Shown: positions 22,535 to 31,675, counted from the first letter of the stretch. The stretch is 64,000 nucleotides of DNA from Pseudomonas frederiksbergensis (GCF_000802155.2 NZ_JQGJ02000003.1:1-64000); one strand, 5' to 3'. Translations and numbers: made by a program. Notes: generated by a model from the sequence alone, not told the origin.

Positions 22535-22584
22535 TGAAGGACCATCGTGGCAGCGAGCCTGCTCGCTGCCACGATGGTCCTTCA
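22535..22584. repeat. Perfect 50-bp palindromic repeat with 24-bp arms
   Basis: Arms 22535-22558 and 22561-22584 (TGAAGGACCATCGTGG... and its exact complement) surround only two unpaired bases. It lies between the end of agtD and the start of the upstream dehydrogenase gene. The cores contain the CGAGC/GCTCG typical of Pseudomonas REP sequences. Symmetry over 24 bp without a mismatch suggests recent origin or selection. Confidence 0.9.
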
Positions 22585-22592
22585 GCAAGCCG

Positions 22593-23417
22593 TCAGACTT
22601 GGGTAGTACGCAGCTTCTCGCTGCGCCCACGCAACCATTCCAATGTCAGCAACAGGATCACCGAGAAGGCAATCAGCAGCGTCGCCGCCGCTGCGATGGT
22701 GGGGCTGAGGTTTTCGCGGATGCCGCTGAACATCTGCCGTGGCAACGTGGCCTGCTCGGGACCGGCCAGGAACAAGGTCACCACCACCTCATCGAACGAT
22801 GTCGCGAAGGCGAACAGCGCGCCGGAAATCACGCCAGGGGCGATCAGCGGCAGGGTCACCCGGCGAAACGCCGTCAATGGCGAGGCTCCGAGGCTGGCGG
22901 CGGCTCGAACCAGGTTGTGATTGAAGCCCTGCAAGGTCGCCGAAACCGTGATGATGACGAACGGTACGCCCAGTACCGCGTGGACCACGATCAGCGAGAA
23001 GAAACTGTTGCCCATTCCCAGTGGTGCGAAAAACAGGTAGCTGGCCACCCCGATGATCACGACCGGCACCACCATGGGCGAAATCACCAGGGCCATCACC
23101 AGCGCCTTGCCCGGGAAGTCGCCACGGGTCAGGCCAATGGCCGCCAGCGTGCCGAAGATCATCGCCAGCAACGTCGCCGCCGGGGCAACAATGATGCTGT
23201 TCTTCAAGGCCCGCATCCATTCCGCCGAAGCGAAGAAATCGTGGTACCACTGCAGCGAAAAACCTTGCAGCGGGTAGACCAGGAAGCTGCCGGAGTTGAA
23301 CGACAACGGGATGATCACCAGCACCGGCAGGATCAGAAACAACAGGATCAGCCCGCAGAGAATGCGCAAGGTGTAGAACCACACCCGCTCGACGGGGGAC
23401 ATGTAAGGACTCAGCAT
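22593..23417 (-). CDS. agtD: ABC transporter permease (AgtD-like, PotC family)
   Basis: This is an inner-membrane subunit of the importer. The 274-residue protein has about six transmembrane helices and the permease EAA loop at RAAASLGASPLTAFRRVTLP (about 187-206), which contacts the ATPase. A strong AGGGGAAA site precedes the ATG at 23417. It lies 12 bp after agtC. Substrate assignment to 4-aminobutyrate/5-aminovalerate rests on synteny with PAO1 agtABCD; the fold alone says polyamine-type. Confidence 0.88.
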   Translation of the reverse strand: MLSPYMSPVERVWFYTLRILCGLILLFLILPVLVIIPLSFNSGSFLVYPLQGFSLQWYHDFFASAEWMRALKNSIIVAPAATLLAMIFGTLAAIGLTRGDFPGKALVMALVISPMVVPVVIIGVASYLFFAPLGMGNSFFSLIVVHAVLGVPFVIITVSATLQGFNHNLVRAAASLGASPLTAFRRVTLPLIAPGVISGALFAFATSFDEVVVTLFLAGPEQATLPRQMFSGIRENLSPTIAAAATLLIAFSVILLLTLEWLRGRSEKLRTTQV

Positions 23418-23429
23418 TTCGATTTCCCC

Positions 23430-24677
23430 TTAGCTCAGACGCAGGCGACTGGCGCCCACCAACCAGCTGTAAATCAGATAAAGCACGATGGTCGCCAGCA
23501 AGAGCAGCCCGCCGAGCGCCGTGGCCATGCCCCAGTTGATGCTGGTGTTGGTGTAGAACGCGACGAAGTAGCTGACCATCTGGTCGTTCGGGCTGCCCAG
23601 CAGCGCCGGCGTGATGTAGTAGCCGATGGCAAGGATGAACACCAACAGGCAACCGGCGCCGACACCGGCATAGGTTTGTGGGAAGTACACCCGCCAGAAA
23701 CTGGCGAACGGGTGGCAGCCCAGGGAAATTGCCGCTCGCATGTAGGTTGGCGAGATGCCCTTCATCACGCTGTAGATCGGCAGGATCATGAACGGCAGCA
23801 GGATGTGGACCATGGAGATGTACACGCCGACGCGGTTGAACACCAGCTCCAGGGGCTTATCGATGATGCCCATGGCCATCAAGGCGCTGTTGATCAAGCC
23901 ACCCGATTGCAGCAACACGATCCACGCCGCCACCCGCACCAGGATCGAGGTCCAGAACGGCAACAACACCAGGATCATCAACAGGTTGCTTTGGCGCGAT
24001 GGCAGATTCGCCAGCAGGTAGGCCAATGGATAGGCGAGCACCAGGCAGATTGCGGTGATCACCAGGCCCATCCAGAAGGTACGGGTGAAGATATCGAGGT
24101 AGATCGCCTGGTCAGGGGTGGCCGGGGCCAGTTCGCCGAGGTCATCGATGCGGTGATCGACAGCCGCCAGCAAGTAATACGGGGTAACGTCGCTGGTGTT
24201 GCGGCGGATCACCTGCCAGTACGCCGGGTCACCCCAACGCTCATCGAGGTTCTCCAATGCTTCTTTATAAGAGGTCGGCTCGGTGGCAAACGGCAACGCC
24301 CGAGCGGTCTTGGTCAGCAGGCTGCGATAGCCGGCCAGCTCCATGTTCAGGCGCTTGGACAAGTCGCCCAGGGTCTGATTCTTGCGGGCTTCGGCCAGGT
24401 CTTCACTGGCAGCCTTGTACACCGGCTCGCCCGGCAAACCGCGTCCGTCCCACGCTGCGACGGCGGCGACGGTGCGCGGCATGGCGCCCACCACTTCCGG
24501 GTTGCTGACGCTTTTGAACAGCAGCGCGACGATGGGCACCAGGAACACCAGCAACAAAAACAGCACCAACGGCGCGATCAGGGCCTGGGCCTTCCAGCGG
24601 TTGACCCGCTCTGCGCGCTTGAGCCGCTGCTTGAGGGTGGGGCTGGTGCCCGCGTTCAGTGGAACGGCGATGGCCAT
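23430..24677 (-). CDS. agtC: ABC transporter permease (AgtC-like, PotB family)
   Basis: This 415-residue inner-membrane subunit has a long N-terminal extension. After the first helix (about 33-55) there is a roughly 130-residue soluble, presumably periplasmic insert (about 60-190) before the remaining five helices. The EAA-type loop is AAISLGCHPFASFWRVYFP. GGAG precedes the ATG. A 238-nt gap with hairpins separates it from the binding-protein gene upstream. Confidence 0.88.
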   Translation of the reverse strand: MAIAVPLNAGTSPTLKQRLKRAERVNRWKAQALIAPLVLFLLLVFLVPIVALLFKSVSNPEVVGAMPRTVAAVAAWDGRGLPGEPVYKAASEDLAEARKNQTLGDLSKRLNMELAGYRSLLTKTARALPFATEPTSYKEALENLDERWGDPAYWQVIRRNTSDVTPYYLLAAVDHRIDDLGELAPATPDQAIYLDIFTRTFWMGLVITAICLVLAYPLAYLLANLPSRQSNLLMILVLLPFWTSILVRVAAWIVLLQSGGLINSALMAMGIIDKPLELVFNRVGVYISMVHILLPFMILPIYSVMKGISPTYMRAAISLGCHPFASFWRVYFPQTYAGVGAGCLLVFILAIGYYITPALLGSPNDQMVSYFVAFYTNTSINWGMATALGGLLLLATIVLYLIYSWLVGASRLRLS

Positions 24678-24915
24678 GGCGAACTCCGCAAATCTTTTAT
24701 CGTTACAGGGGCGGCGGGCCGCCTCTGTTCTTTTGAAACCGCAACCTGTGGGAACGAGTCATTGTGGCGAGCGAGCTTGCTCGCGCTGGGCCGGCCCGAC
24801 GCCTCGGGCGAAGCGGCCCCAAAATTTTGTCGGCAACATCAATTTTGTGAGTGCTGCGCACTCAAGCGGGAGAATCTCCCTCGCCACAAAAGCCCGTTCA
24901 GCCGGGATGCTTCAG
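24678..24915 (-). repeat. Intercistronic region with REP element and hairpins between agtB and agtC
   Basis: This 238-nt region holds a REP core GCGAGC-TT-GCTCGC (24771-24784) and a hairpin GAGTGC-TGC-GCACTC (24849-24863), plus GGCGAG/CTCGCC half-sites. On the minus transcript these lie just after the binding-protein gene. In binding-protein operons such structures commonly stabilise the upstream message and lower expression of the permeases. No ORF of note. Confidence 0.7.
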
Positions 24916-25959
24916 TTACTTCGCAGCCCAGGAATTGAAGCGCTGCTCAAGTTGCTCGCCGTTGTCAGCCCAGAAGCTGACGTCGATCTGCACCTGGTTG
25001 GCGATGTTTTCCGGGGTGGTCGGCATGTCCTTCAGGACATCCTTGGCCAGCAACGGCACTGCCTGGGTGTTGGCCGGGCCGTAGGCGATGTTTTCCGAGT
25101 AGGTCTTCTGCTGCTGCGGCGCCACCGAGAAGGCGATGAACTTCTTCGCCGCTTCGGCGCGGGTCTTGTCCAGGCCGCGTGGAATGGCCCATGCATCGAA
25201 GTCGTAGATGCCGCCGTTCCACACCACTTTCAGGTTGCTTTCTTTTTGTACCGCAGCGATCCGGCCGTTGTAGGCCGAGCTCATGACCACGTCGCCGGAA
25301 GCCAGGTATTGCGGCGGTTGGGCGCCAGCTTCCCACCATTGGATGTTCGGCTTGAGTTCGTCGAGCTTCTTGAACGCGCGATCCTGGCCATCCTTGCCGG
25401 CCAGCACTTTGTAGACGTCTTTCGGCGCTACGCCGTCAGCCATCAGGGCGAATTCCAAGGTGTACTTGGCGCCCTTGCGCAGGCCGCGCTTGCCTGGGAA
25501 TTGCTTGGTGTCCCAGAAGTCCGCCCAACTGGTCGGCGCGGTCTTGAGTTTGTCGGCGTTGTAGGCCAACACGGTCGACCACACGAAGAAACCTACGCCG
25601 CAAGGCTGGATGGCGCCCTTGACGTAGTCTTCGGCTTTGCCGAACAGGGCCGGATCCAGCTGTTCGAACATGTCTTCGTCGCAACCACGGGACAATTCCG
25701 GGGATTCGACTTCAACCAGGTCCCAGGAAACGCTCTTGGTGTCGACCATGGCCTTGACCTTGGCCATTTCGCCGTTGTATTCGCCGGCCACGATCTTGCC
25801 GTTGCCGGCCGCTTCCCACGGTGCGTAGAAGGCTTTGACCTGGGCCGCCTTGTTCGCCCCGCCGAAAGACACCACGGTCAGGTCCGGGCCCGCCGCCATC
25901 GCGCTTGCCGCACCCATCATGCCCAGTGTCAGGGCTGTGAACTTCAGGGATCTCAACAT
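24916..25959 (-). CDS. agtB: Periplasmic substrate-binding protein (AgtB-like)
   Basis: This 347-residue solute-binding protein of the PotD/polyamine type has a signal peptide (1-22, MLRSLKFTALTLGMMGAASAMA) and a mature part that opens PDLTVVSFGGANK. It presumably captures the substrate for AgtC/AgtD. It follows the ATPase gene by 50 bp and is separated from the permease genes by hairpins, as expected for a protein needed in excess. Confidence 0.9.
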   Translation of the reverse strand: MLRSLKFTALTLGMMGAASAMAAGPDLTVVSFGGANKAAQVKAFYAPWEAAGNGKIVAGEYNGEMAKVKAMVDTKSVSWDLVEVESPELSRGCDEDMFEQLDPALFGKAEDYVKGAIQPCGVGFFVWSTVLAYNADKLKTAPTSWADFWDTKQFPGKRGLRKGAKYTLEFALMADGVAPKDVYKVLAGKDGQDRAFKKLDELKPNIQWWEAGAQPPQYLASGDVVMSSAYNGRIAAVQKESNLKVVWNGGIYDFDAWAIPRGLDKTRAEAAKKFIAFSVAPQQQKTYSENIAYGPANTQAVPLLAKDVLKDMPTTPENIANQVQIDVSFWADNGEQLEQRFNSWAAK

Positions 25960-26009
25960 TTATTGTTCTCTCCACGTGCAGGGTTGGTGTTGGTTACAGC
26001 AGGGGGCGA

Positions 26010-27134
26010 TCAATTCGCCTCTAGAAGGGGATCGAGCGCACGCACATGCTCGACTTGCCAGCCAAGCGGAACCACGTCCCCAACGGCCAGCCCGGGATCG
26101 AGCTCGGCAATCGGTTGTTTCACGAAGAAGTCGTTCTTGCCGCAGACTTCCAGGCGAACCCGGACGTGGTCGCCCAGATAGATGAATTCCGCCACCCTCC
26201 CTGAGAAGCGGTTGACACATTGTTCACTGGAACCGTTGAGGCTGACCCGCTCCGGCCGGATCGACAGCGTGACCGGCTCGCCCGGCTTGCCGACATTGAC
26301 GGCCAGGGCCTCGACTTTTTCGCCACGCCCCAGTTCCACCAGGCAGCGATCACCGGTCTGGCTGTGCAGGCGCCCGTTGAGGCGGTTGTTTTCACCGATG
26401 AAGTTGGCGACGAAGGTGTTCTTCGGTTCTTCGTACAAGGTACGCGGAGGAGCGATCTGCTGGATCTCGCCTTGGTGGAACACGGCAACGCGGTCGGACA
26501 TGGTCAAGGCTTCGCCCTGGTCGTGGGTCACGTAGACGACGGTCACGCCGAGGCGCTGGTGCAGGTGCTTGATTTCCATCTGCATGTGTTCGCGCAGTTG
26601 TTTGTCCAGTGCGCCGAGGGGTTCGTCCATCAACACGAGTTGCGGCTCGAACACCAACGCCCGCGCCAGGGCAACCCGCTGCTGCTGGCCACCGGACAAT
26701 TGTGCCGGGTAGCGTTGTGCGAAGGTTTCCAACTGGACCATGCTCAGGACACGCTTGACCCGATCACCTACGTCGCTCTTGTTCAGGCCGCGCACGGTCA
26801 GCGGGAAGGCCAGGTTCTCGGCGACGGTCATGTGCGGGAACAAGGCGTAGTTCTGGAAGACCATGCCGATGTCGCGCTTGTGCGGCGGCACGTTATTGAT
26901 CGAGCGGCCGGCCAATTGGATCTCGCCGGCGGTCGGGGTCTCGAAACCGGCGAGCATCATCAGGCTGGTGGTCTTGCCGGAGCCGGAAGGCCCGAGCAGG
27001 GTCAGGAACTCGCCTTTGCGAATGTCCAGGTTGAGGTCCTTGACGATCAGGTTCTCGCCGTCGTAGCTCTTTTGAACACCACGAAAGCTGACCAGCACAT
27101 CACTGGTCCCCGCGCTTGAATCGACCTGGCTCAT
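26010..27134 (-). CDS. agtA: ABC transporter ATP-binding protein (AgtA-like, PotA family)
   Basis: This is the ATPase of the importer. The 374-residue protein has Walker A GPSGSGKTT (about 50-58), signature LSGGQQQRVALARAL, Walker B LVLMDEPLGALD, the H-loop TVVYVTHDQ and a C-terminal TOBE-type domain (about 280-370). I use the ATG at 27134; the frame is open 22 codons further upstream. It is the first gene of the transport operon, with a GTAGGG-N4-CCCTAC palindrome upstream that could bind the AgtR regulator. Confidence 0.92.
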   Translation of the reverse strand: MSQVDSSAGTSDVLVSFRGVQKSYDGENLIVKDLNLDIRKGEFLTLLGPSGSGKTTSLMMLAGFETPTAGEIQLAGRSINNVPPHKRDIGMVFQNYALFPHMTVAENLAFPLTVRGLNKSDVGDRVKRVLSMVQLETFAQRYPAQLSGGQQQRVALARALVFEPQLVLMDEPLGALDKQLREHMQMEIKHLHQRLGVTVVYVTHDQGEALTMSDRVAVFHQGEIQQIAPPRTLYEEPKNTFVANFIGENNRLNGRLHSQTGDRCLVELGRGEKVEALAVNVGKPGEPVTLSIRPERVSLNGSSEQCVNRFSGRVAEFIYLGDHVRVRLEVCGKNDFFVKQPIAELDPGLAVGDVVPLGWQVEHVRALDPLLEAN

Positions 27135-27246
27135 ACCCGCACCTTTTGTATTGATGACTGCTTGTGAGTCCAAGCCTAGTGGAGCCCGGGACCCACGCAA
27201 ATCGGGGCGCAGGAGAGAATCGCCTCAGCCGGGTGGAAGAGCCGGG

Positions 27247-27262
27247 GTAGGGATTGCCCTAC
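27247..27262. promoter_or_regulatory. Candidate AgtR operator
   Basis: The perfect inverted repeat GTAGGG-ATTG-CCCTAC lies 113 bp upstream of the agtA start. Its size and symmetry fit a dimeric LuxR/NarL-type response regulator such as the one encoded next door. Binding is inferred. Confidence 0.4.
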
Positions 27263-27372
27263 AAGGATGGCGGGATTGGATAAATGCAGTTGCGCACTTC
27301 AAGCGGCAAGCTGCAAGTTGGGGGCAAATGCGGTAGTGAGGCGTGTCGTAAATGGATATGCCGACACGAAAC

Positions 27373-27464
27373 CCTGTGGGAACGAGCTTGCTCGCGATGG
27401 CGGCGTGTCGGCGACATCGGTACTGATGGTGTGACGCTTTCGCGAGCAAGTTCGCTCCCACAGG
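27373..27464. repeat. REPIN (inverted pair of REP sequences)
   Basis: The left arm 27373-27397 (CCTGTGGGAACGAGCTTGCT...) and right arm 27440-27464 are complementary over 25 nt with two mismatches, separated by 42 nt. This is the standard P. fluorescens REPIN layout. It lies just downstream of agtR on the minus strand. Confidence 0.88.
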
Positions 27465-27479
27465 AGACGGTGGTGAACG

Positions 27480-28109
27480 TCAGAGCAACTTGTGTTCCAT
27501 CGCATACTTCACCAATTCGGCCAGCGAGGTGATGTTGAGCTTTTGCATCAACCGCGCCTTATGGGTACTGATGGTCTTGCTGCTCAGGGCTAATTGCTGG
27601 GCGATGTCATTGACGTTGGCGCCTTGCGCGAGGCGCTCGAAGACCGAGAATTCGCGCTCCGATAACAGCGAGTGCAGCGGCCGCGTATCGGTCAGGCCCA
27701 CTTCGAAGACCATGCGGTCGGCCAGGTCCGGATCAATATATCGACCACCGGCCGCGACCTTGCGAATCGCCATGAGCAGCAAGGCTGGATCGCTGTCCTT
27801 GGTGGCGTAGCCGGCGGCACCGACCTTCAGGGCGCGAGCGGCCATTTGCGCCTCGTCATGCATCGACAGCACCAGGATGGCCGGCGGATTGCTCAGTGCC
27901 CGGATCCGCGGGATCGCCTCCAGGCCGTTGACGCCTGGCATGGAAATATCCAGCAGCACCACTTCGCACGGCACGTGTCGCAAGGTCTCGAGCAATTGCT
28001 CACCATTGCTCGCCTCCCCCACCACCACCAGATCCTTGGCCAGGCCGATCAATTGCTTGATACCTTCACGGACGATGGTGTGGTCTTCGGCTACCAGTAC
28101 ACGGATCAC
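27480..28109 (-). CDS. agtR: LuxR-family response regulator (AgtR-like)
   Basis: This two-component regulator is paired with AgtS. The 209-residue protein has a receiver domain (1-120) with the acidic pocket AEDH, the phospho-acceptor Asp in VVLLDISMPGVNG (about residue 54) and the conserved Lys in GAAGYATKDS. The LuxR-type HTH is at about 145-205 (LAQGANVNDIAQQLALSSKTISTHKARL). It starts at GTG 28109 with GGAGAA upstream. In PAO1 the equivalent pair controls uptake of 4-aminobutyrate and 5-aminovalerate (remembered literature). Confidence 0.92.
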   Translation of the reverse strand: MIRVLVAEDHTIVREGIKQLIGLAKDLVVVGEASNGEQLLETLRHVPCEVVLLDISMPGVNGLEAIPRIRALSNPPAILVLSMHDEAQMAARALKVGAAGYATKDSDPALLLMAIRKVAAGGRYIDPDLADRMVFEVGLTDTRPLHSLLSEREFSVFERLAQGANVNDIAQQLALSSKTISTHKARLMQKLNITSLAELVKYAMEHKLL

Positions 28110-28168
28110 GGTTCTTCTCCAGATTTGGAATCATCGCGAGCAAGCTCGCCACACAGGGTTCGTGCACA

Positions 28169-30574
28169 TCAATCGAGTTGCGGCTTGTCCAGCGGTACCC
28201 ACACGGCAAGGGAAGTCCCCTCGCCCGGTTCACTTTCCAGGGTCAACCGCCCCCCCATGATCAACACTCGCTCACGCATGCCGACCAGGCCGAAGGATGT
28301 CGGCCGCCCGGTATCAGCAATAAATCCTACACCGTCGTCGCTGACTGTCAGACACAACTGGTCGCCTTCCTGAGTCAGCGTCAGTTCCACAGTATGCGCC
28401 TGGGCATGGCGCATCACATTGGTCAGGGCTTCCTGGAGAATCCGGAACAGGCCGATGGCCTTGGCGTCGCTCAATGGCGGCAAGTTGTCAGGAACCTGCA
28501 CCAGACAGGGAATCTGCGTGCGCGCCTCGAAGCGCCGGGCCTGCCATTCAATGGCCGAGGCGATACCGGCATCGAGAATCGGCGGGCGCAAAGCCGTCGC
28601 CACGTCCCGCACCAACTGGAACAATTGGGCGATCAGGCGTTTCATGCTGTTGAGCCGCTCTTGCAGGCCGGGGTCCAGCTGGGCGTAGGCCAGTTCGCAC
28701 ATGGATGTCTCCAGCTTCAGCACCGTCAGCATCTGACCCAGCTCATCGTGAACTTCCCGGGCGATGCGCGCTTTTTCCTCCTCCCGCACGCTTTCCAGGT
28801 GCGCCGACAATTCACGCAACTGCTCTCGGGAGCTGGCCAGCTCCAGTTCGATGCGCTTGCTTTCGGTGATGTCCCAGACGATTCCGTCCCAGACGTAGGC
28901 GCCATCCTCGAGACGGCGCGTGATTGCCTTGATCTCGGCCCAGCGCTGCTGACCGTCGCGGGTGAGGATGCGGCCTTGCCATGACCAGTCGCTGTCACTG
29001 TCCAGCGCCTGGTCCTGGGTGCGGTGATAATCGGCCTTGTCCTCCGGGTGCACCAGGCTGCGCAGCCCGGTATCGCTGCGGGCCAGGGTCGCCGGAGAGT
29101 AGCCCACCAGACTTTCGCTGCCTTCGCTGATGTAGGCAAAATCGATCTGCCCAGTCACCGGCGCCCGCTCCAGGCGAAAGACCAACCCCGGCACGTTGGC
29201 GGCGATGCCTTGCAGCCGCGCCTCGCTTTCGCGCAAAGCCGCCAATGCGCGTCGCCGCTCGGTCACGTCGTTGAGGTAGACGACCAGGTATTCGGCATCA
29301 CGAAACCGCAAGAAGCTCAGGGAAACGTCGGCCGGCAGGATACTGCCATCGGCTCGCACGCATTCGGTCTCGAAACTCTGTGGTCCGTCTTCACTGGCGC
29401 GGGCGCGTTTCCACAAATTCAACCAGCGGTCCATGTGCAAACCCGGCTCGAAATCGATAAGCGGCCGGTCGATGATCGCGCCTGAAGCGTAGCCCAACAT
29501 GGTTTCAGCGGCGCGGTTGGCGTAGCGCACATGACTGTCCCAGTTGACCCAGAGGATGCCGACCGTGCTCTGGTCAATGGAAAACTGTGTCAAGCGCAAG
29601 GCTTCTTCGCTGGCGGTACGCTGGGCAATGTCCTCGCGCGCGGTACGCAAGCGGCGCTCCAGTGCGCGTTGCTGGCGGCGTTGCCAAAACACGATGGCCA
29701 CGCTGGCGAGCAACAGCGCCAGCAACAGCAAGGTCAGGTTCTGCCAGAAACCCGGGGTTTCGGTCAGGCGCGGGTATTTCGGCTTGAGCCAACGACTGTG
29801 CAACTGTTCCAGCTCCTTGGCCGGGATGGCCTGCAGGGCACTGTCGATAATTTCGGACAACTGGAGCCAGTCCCGGCGCGTGGCGACCCGTAGCAACTGT
29901 GGTGAACCAATATCGCCCACTACCGCCAGCTCGGAGAATTCGGGTTCGACCATCAACCGTCCAAGCTGCGCCTCATCGACCACCGCGTATCGGGCCTGCT
30001 GGGTCAGCAACAATTGCAGCGCCTCGCGCTCCATCGGCACGCCTTGCAGGTTCAGCGCCGGATAATTGCCGCGCAGATAATCGGCCGTGGCGCTGGGCAT
30101 GCGCACCGCAACGCGGACCTGGCCGTCGAGCTTCTCCAACTCCACGCCCTCAGCGCCCTTCTGCGCGCCGACGATCAATTGCGGCACGCGCATGTAAGGA
30201 TCGGAAAACTGCCAGAGCCTGAGCCCGACCGGAGTCTGGGTCAGGCCGGGAGCAACATCGATTTCGCCGTCGCGCACCGCTGCTTCCAGTTGCGCGACGT
30301 CTTGGAAATTGCGCCACGTCAGATCGACGCCCAACGCCTTGCCCAGCCATTGCATCAACTCGACGTTGGTGCCGGACAACCGCTGCAAACGCCGGTCGTA
30401 CTGCGCAAAAGGCGCCTGCAATACCAGGCCGACCCGCAGCGGCTGATGTTGTGCCAACCATTGGCGCTGCTCTGCGCTCAATTGCACGCCATGGGTCTGC
30501 GGCGCGGGCGCAGCCCATGTCATCAAGGGAAGCCATAAACAGCCGATAACCCACAGGCAGCAAAAACGCATCAT
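28169..30574 (-). CDS. agtS: Sensor histidine kinase with periplasmic solute-binding domain (AgtS-like)
   Basis: This 801-residue membrane sensor has a signal peptide (1-22 or so) and a periplasmic SBP_bac_3-type domain (about 40-270, ending at the HSRWLKP motif). A transmembrane helix follows (about 283-301), then two PAS domains (about 335-580), a HisKA_3 dimerisation domain with REVHDELGQML containing the phospho-acceptor His, and a HATPase domain (NVMRHAQAH, SDDGVGF, GLVGMRERV). I start at the ATG at 30574; the frame opens earlier only with a TTG. The periplasmic domain suggests direct sensing of a small amino-type ligand. Confidence 0.92.
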   Translation of the reverse strand: MMRFCCLWVIGCLWLPLMTWAAPAPQTHGVQLSAEQRQWLAQHQPLRVGLVLQAPFAQYDRRLQRLSGTNVELMQWLGKALGVDLTWRNFQDVAQLEAAVRDGEIDVAPGLTQTPVGLRLWQFSDPYMRVPQLIVGAQKGAEGVELEKLDGQVRVAVRMPSATADYLRGNYPALNLQGVPMEREALQLLLTQQARYAVVDEAQLGRLMVEPEFSELAVVGDIGSPQLLRVATRRDWLQLSEIIDSALQAIPAKELEQLHSRWLKPKYPRLTETPGFWQNLTLLLLALLLASVAIVFWQRRQQRALERRLRTAREDIAQRTASEEALRLTQFSIDQSTVGILWVNWDSHVRYANRAAETMLGYASGAIIDRPLIDFEPGLHMDRWLNLWKRARASEDGPQSFETECVRADGSILPADVSLSFLRFRDAEYLVVYLNDVTERRRALAALRESEARLQGIAANVPGLVFRLERAPVTGQIDFAYISEGSESLVGYSPATLARSDTGLRSLVHPEDKADYHRTQDQALDSDSDWSWQGRILTRDGQQRWAEIKAITRRLEDGAYVWDGIVWDITESKRIELELASSREQLRELSAHLESVREEEKARIAREVHDELGQMLTVLKLETSMCELAYAQLDPGLQERLNSMKRLIAQLFQLVRDVATALRPPILDAGIASAIEWQARRFEARTQIPCLVQVPDNLPPLSDAKAIGLFRILQEALTNVMRHAQAHTVELTLTQEGDQLCLTVSDDGVGFIADTGRPTSFGLVGMRERVLIMGGRLTLESEPGEGTSLAVWVPLDKPQLD

Positions 30575-30648
30575 CGAAGTCTCATGCACTGACAAATACT
30601 GACCAACCCATTAGGCTGCCGGAAATACTTCTGGTCATGGAATATCCG

Positions 30649-31644
30649 ATGCCCTCTGTTTATCGCCTGGCGTTGCCAGCATTGTGCCTGTCGCTGATCC
30701 TGCCGAGTGCATTTTCTGCACAGGCTGGCGAAACGGCGCCCGCCGCCGCGGAGCAAGCCGCCGGGGACAAACCGGTCGAACGCCAGCCCTTGCTCGAGCG
30801 TAGCCAGGAAGAGGCCGCGGCGCTCGTACGAAAAGTGCCCGCTCAGGAACAGCAACAGCTACAAACCGGCAGCGATGCTTTTCTAGCGCTGTGGAAGCCC
30901 GCCAATACCAGCGAGCCCAAGGGCGCAGTCATCATAATCCCCGGTGCGGGTGAAACCGCTGACTGGCCTCAAGCCGTCGGCCCCCTGCGCAAGAAACTGC
31001 CTGATGCCGAATGGAGCAGCCTGAGTATCACGCTACCGGACCTGCAAAGCGACGTCATCGCTCCGCGCACCGTGGAAACTCCTCCCGAGACCAAGCCCGC
31101 GGATGTCGCTGCTGCGGCACCAGACACCACGACTGCGGCGCCGATCGAGCAAGTGACCGGGGGCGAAGCCGAGGCGGCGGATGCGGTCATCGCTGAAACC
31201 GGCGAAGAACATGCCAAGGCCGATGCCGAGCGCATTTTCGCCCGCATCGACGCGGCCCTGGCCTACGCCGAACAGCAGAGCGCCCGCAGCATTGTGCTGC
31301 TGGGCCATGGCACGGGCGCCTATTGGGCAGCGCGCTACCTTAGCGAAAAGCAGCCTTCGCAGATCGAGCGCTTCGTGATGGTCGCAGCCCAGGCCCCGGT
31401 CACCGCCAAACCTGGCCTGGCAGAGCTGACGCCAACCCTGAAGCTGGCAACCGCCGATATTTTCTATATGGACAAGCCGCTGGACCGCAACGCGGCGCTG
31501 GAACGCCTGCAAGCGAGCAAACGCTTGAAAGGTTCGACCTTCAGCCAGGTTGCCCTCAAGGCCCTGCCGAACCGGTCGGCGGAACAAGAGCAACTGTTCC
31601 GTCGGATTCGGGGTTGGTTGAATCCTCAGAATCCGGGGGAGTGA
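30649..31644 (+). CDS. DUF3530 exported alpha/beta-hydrolase-like protein
   Basis: Function unknown. The 331-residue protein has a signal peptide (about 1-24, ending AFSAQAGE) and a DUF3530 domain. Visible in it are GAVIIIPGAGETADWPQAVGP and LLGHGTGAYWAARYL, where the GxGxG nucleophile elbow has Thr rather than Ser. An Ala/Glu/Thr-rich insert sits at about 145-185. The ATG at 30637 is an alternative start, four codons longer; GGAA before 30649 favours the shorter form. It is divergent from agtS. Confidence 0.82.
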   Translation: MPSVYRLALPALCLSLILPSAFSAQAGETAPAAAEQAAGDKPVERQPLLERSQEEAAALVRKVPAQEQQQLQTGSDAFLALWKPANTSEPKGAVIIIPGAGETADWPQAVGPLRKKLPDAEWSSLSITLPDLQSDVIAPRTVETPPETKPADVAAAAPDTTTAAPIEQVTGGEAEAADAVIAETGEEHAKADAERIFARIDAALAYAEQQSARSIVLLGHGTGAYWAARYLSEKQPSQIERFVMVAAQAPVTAKPGLAELTPTLKLATADIFYMDKPLDRNAALERLQASKRLKGSTFSQVALKALPNRSAEQEQLFRRIRGWLNPQNPGE

Positions 31645-31675
31645 GACTAAGCTCACTCGACCCAGGTGCCGCGAA

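Larger units (their letters stand above)
27135..27479 (-). promoter_or_regulatory. agtA upstream region (345 nt) between agtR and the importer operon
   Basis: No gene is visible here. It contains a perfect palindrome GTAGGG-ATTG-CCCTAC (27247-27262), a possible -10 (TAGGCT on the minus strand, 27173-27178), CAAGCTGCAAG-type repeat sequence near 27305 and a REPIN (27373-27464). Confidence 0.6.

Noticed and set aside
22599..24938. 779-codon open frame on the plus strand
   Set aside because: Antisense to the two permease genes; its product is a Gln/His/Arg/Asp-rich string typical of a shadow frame.
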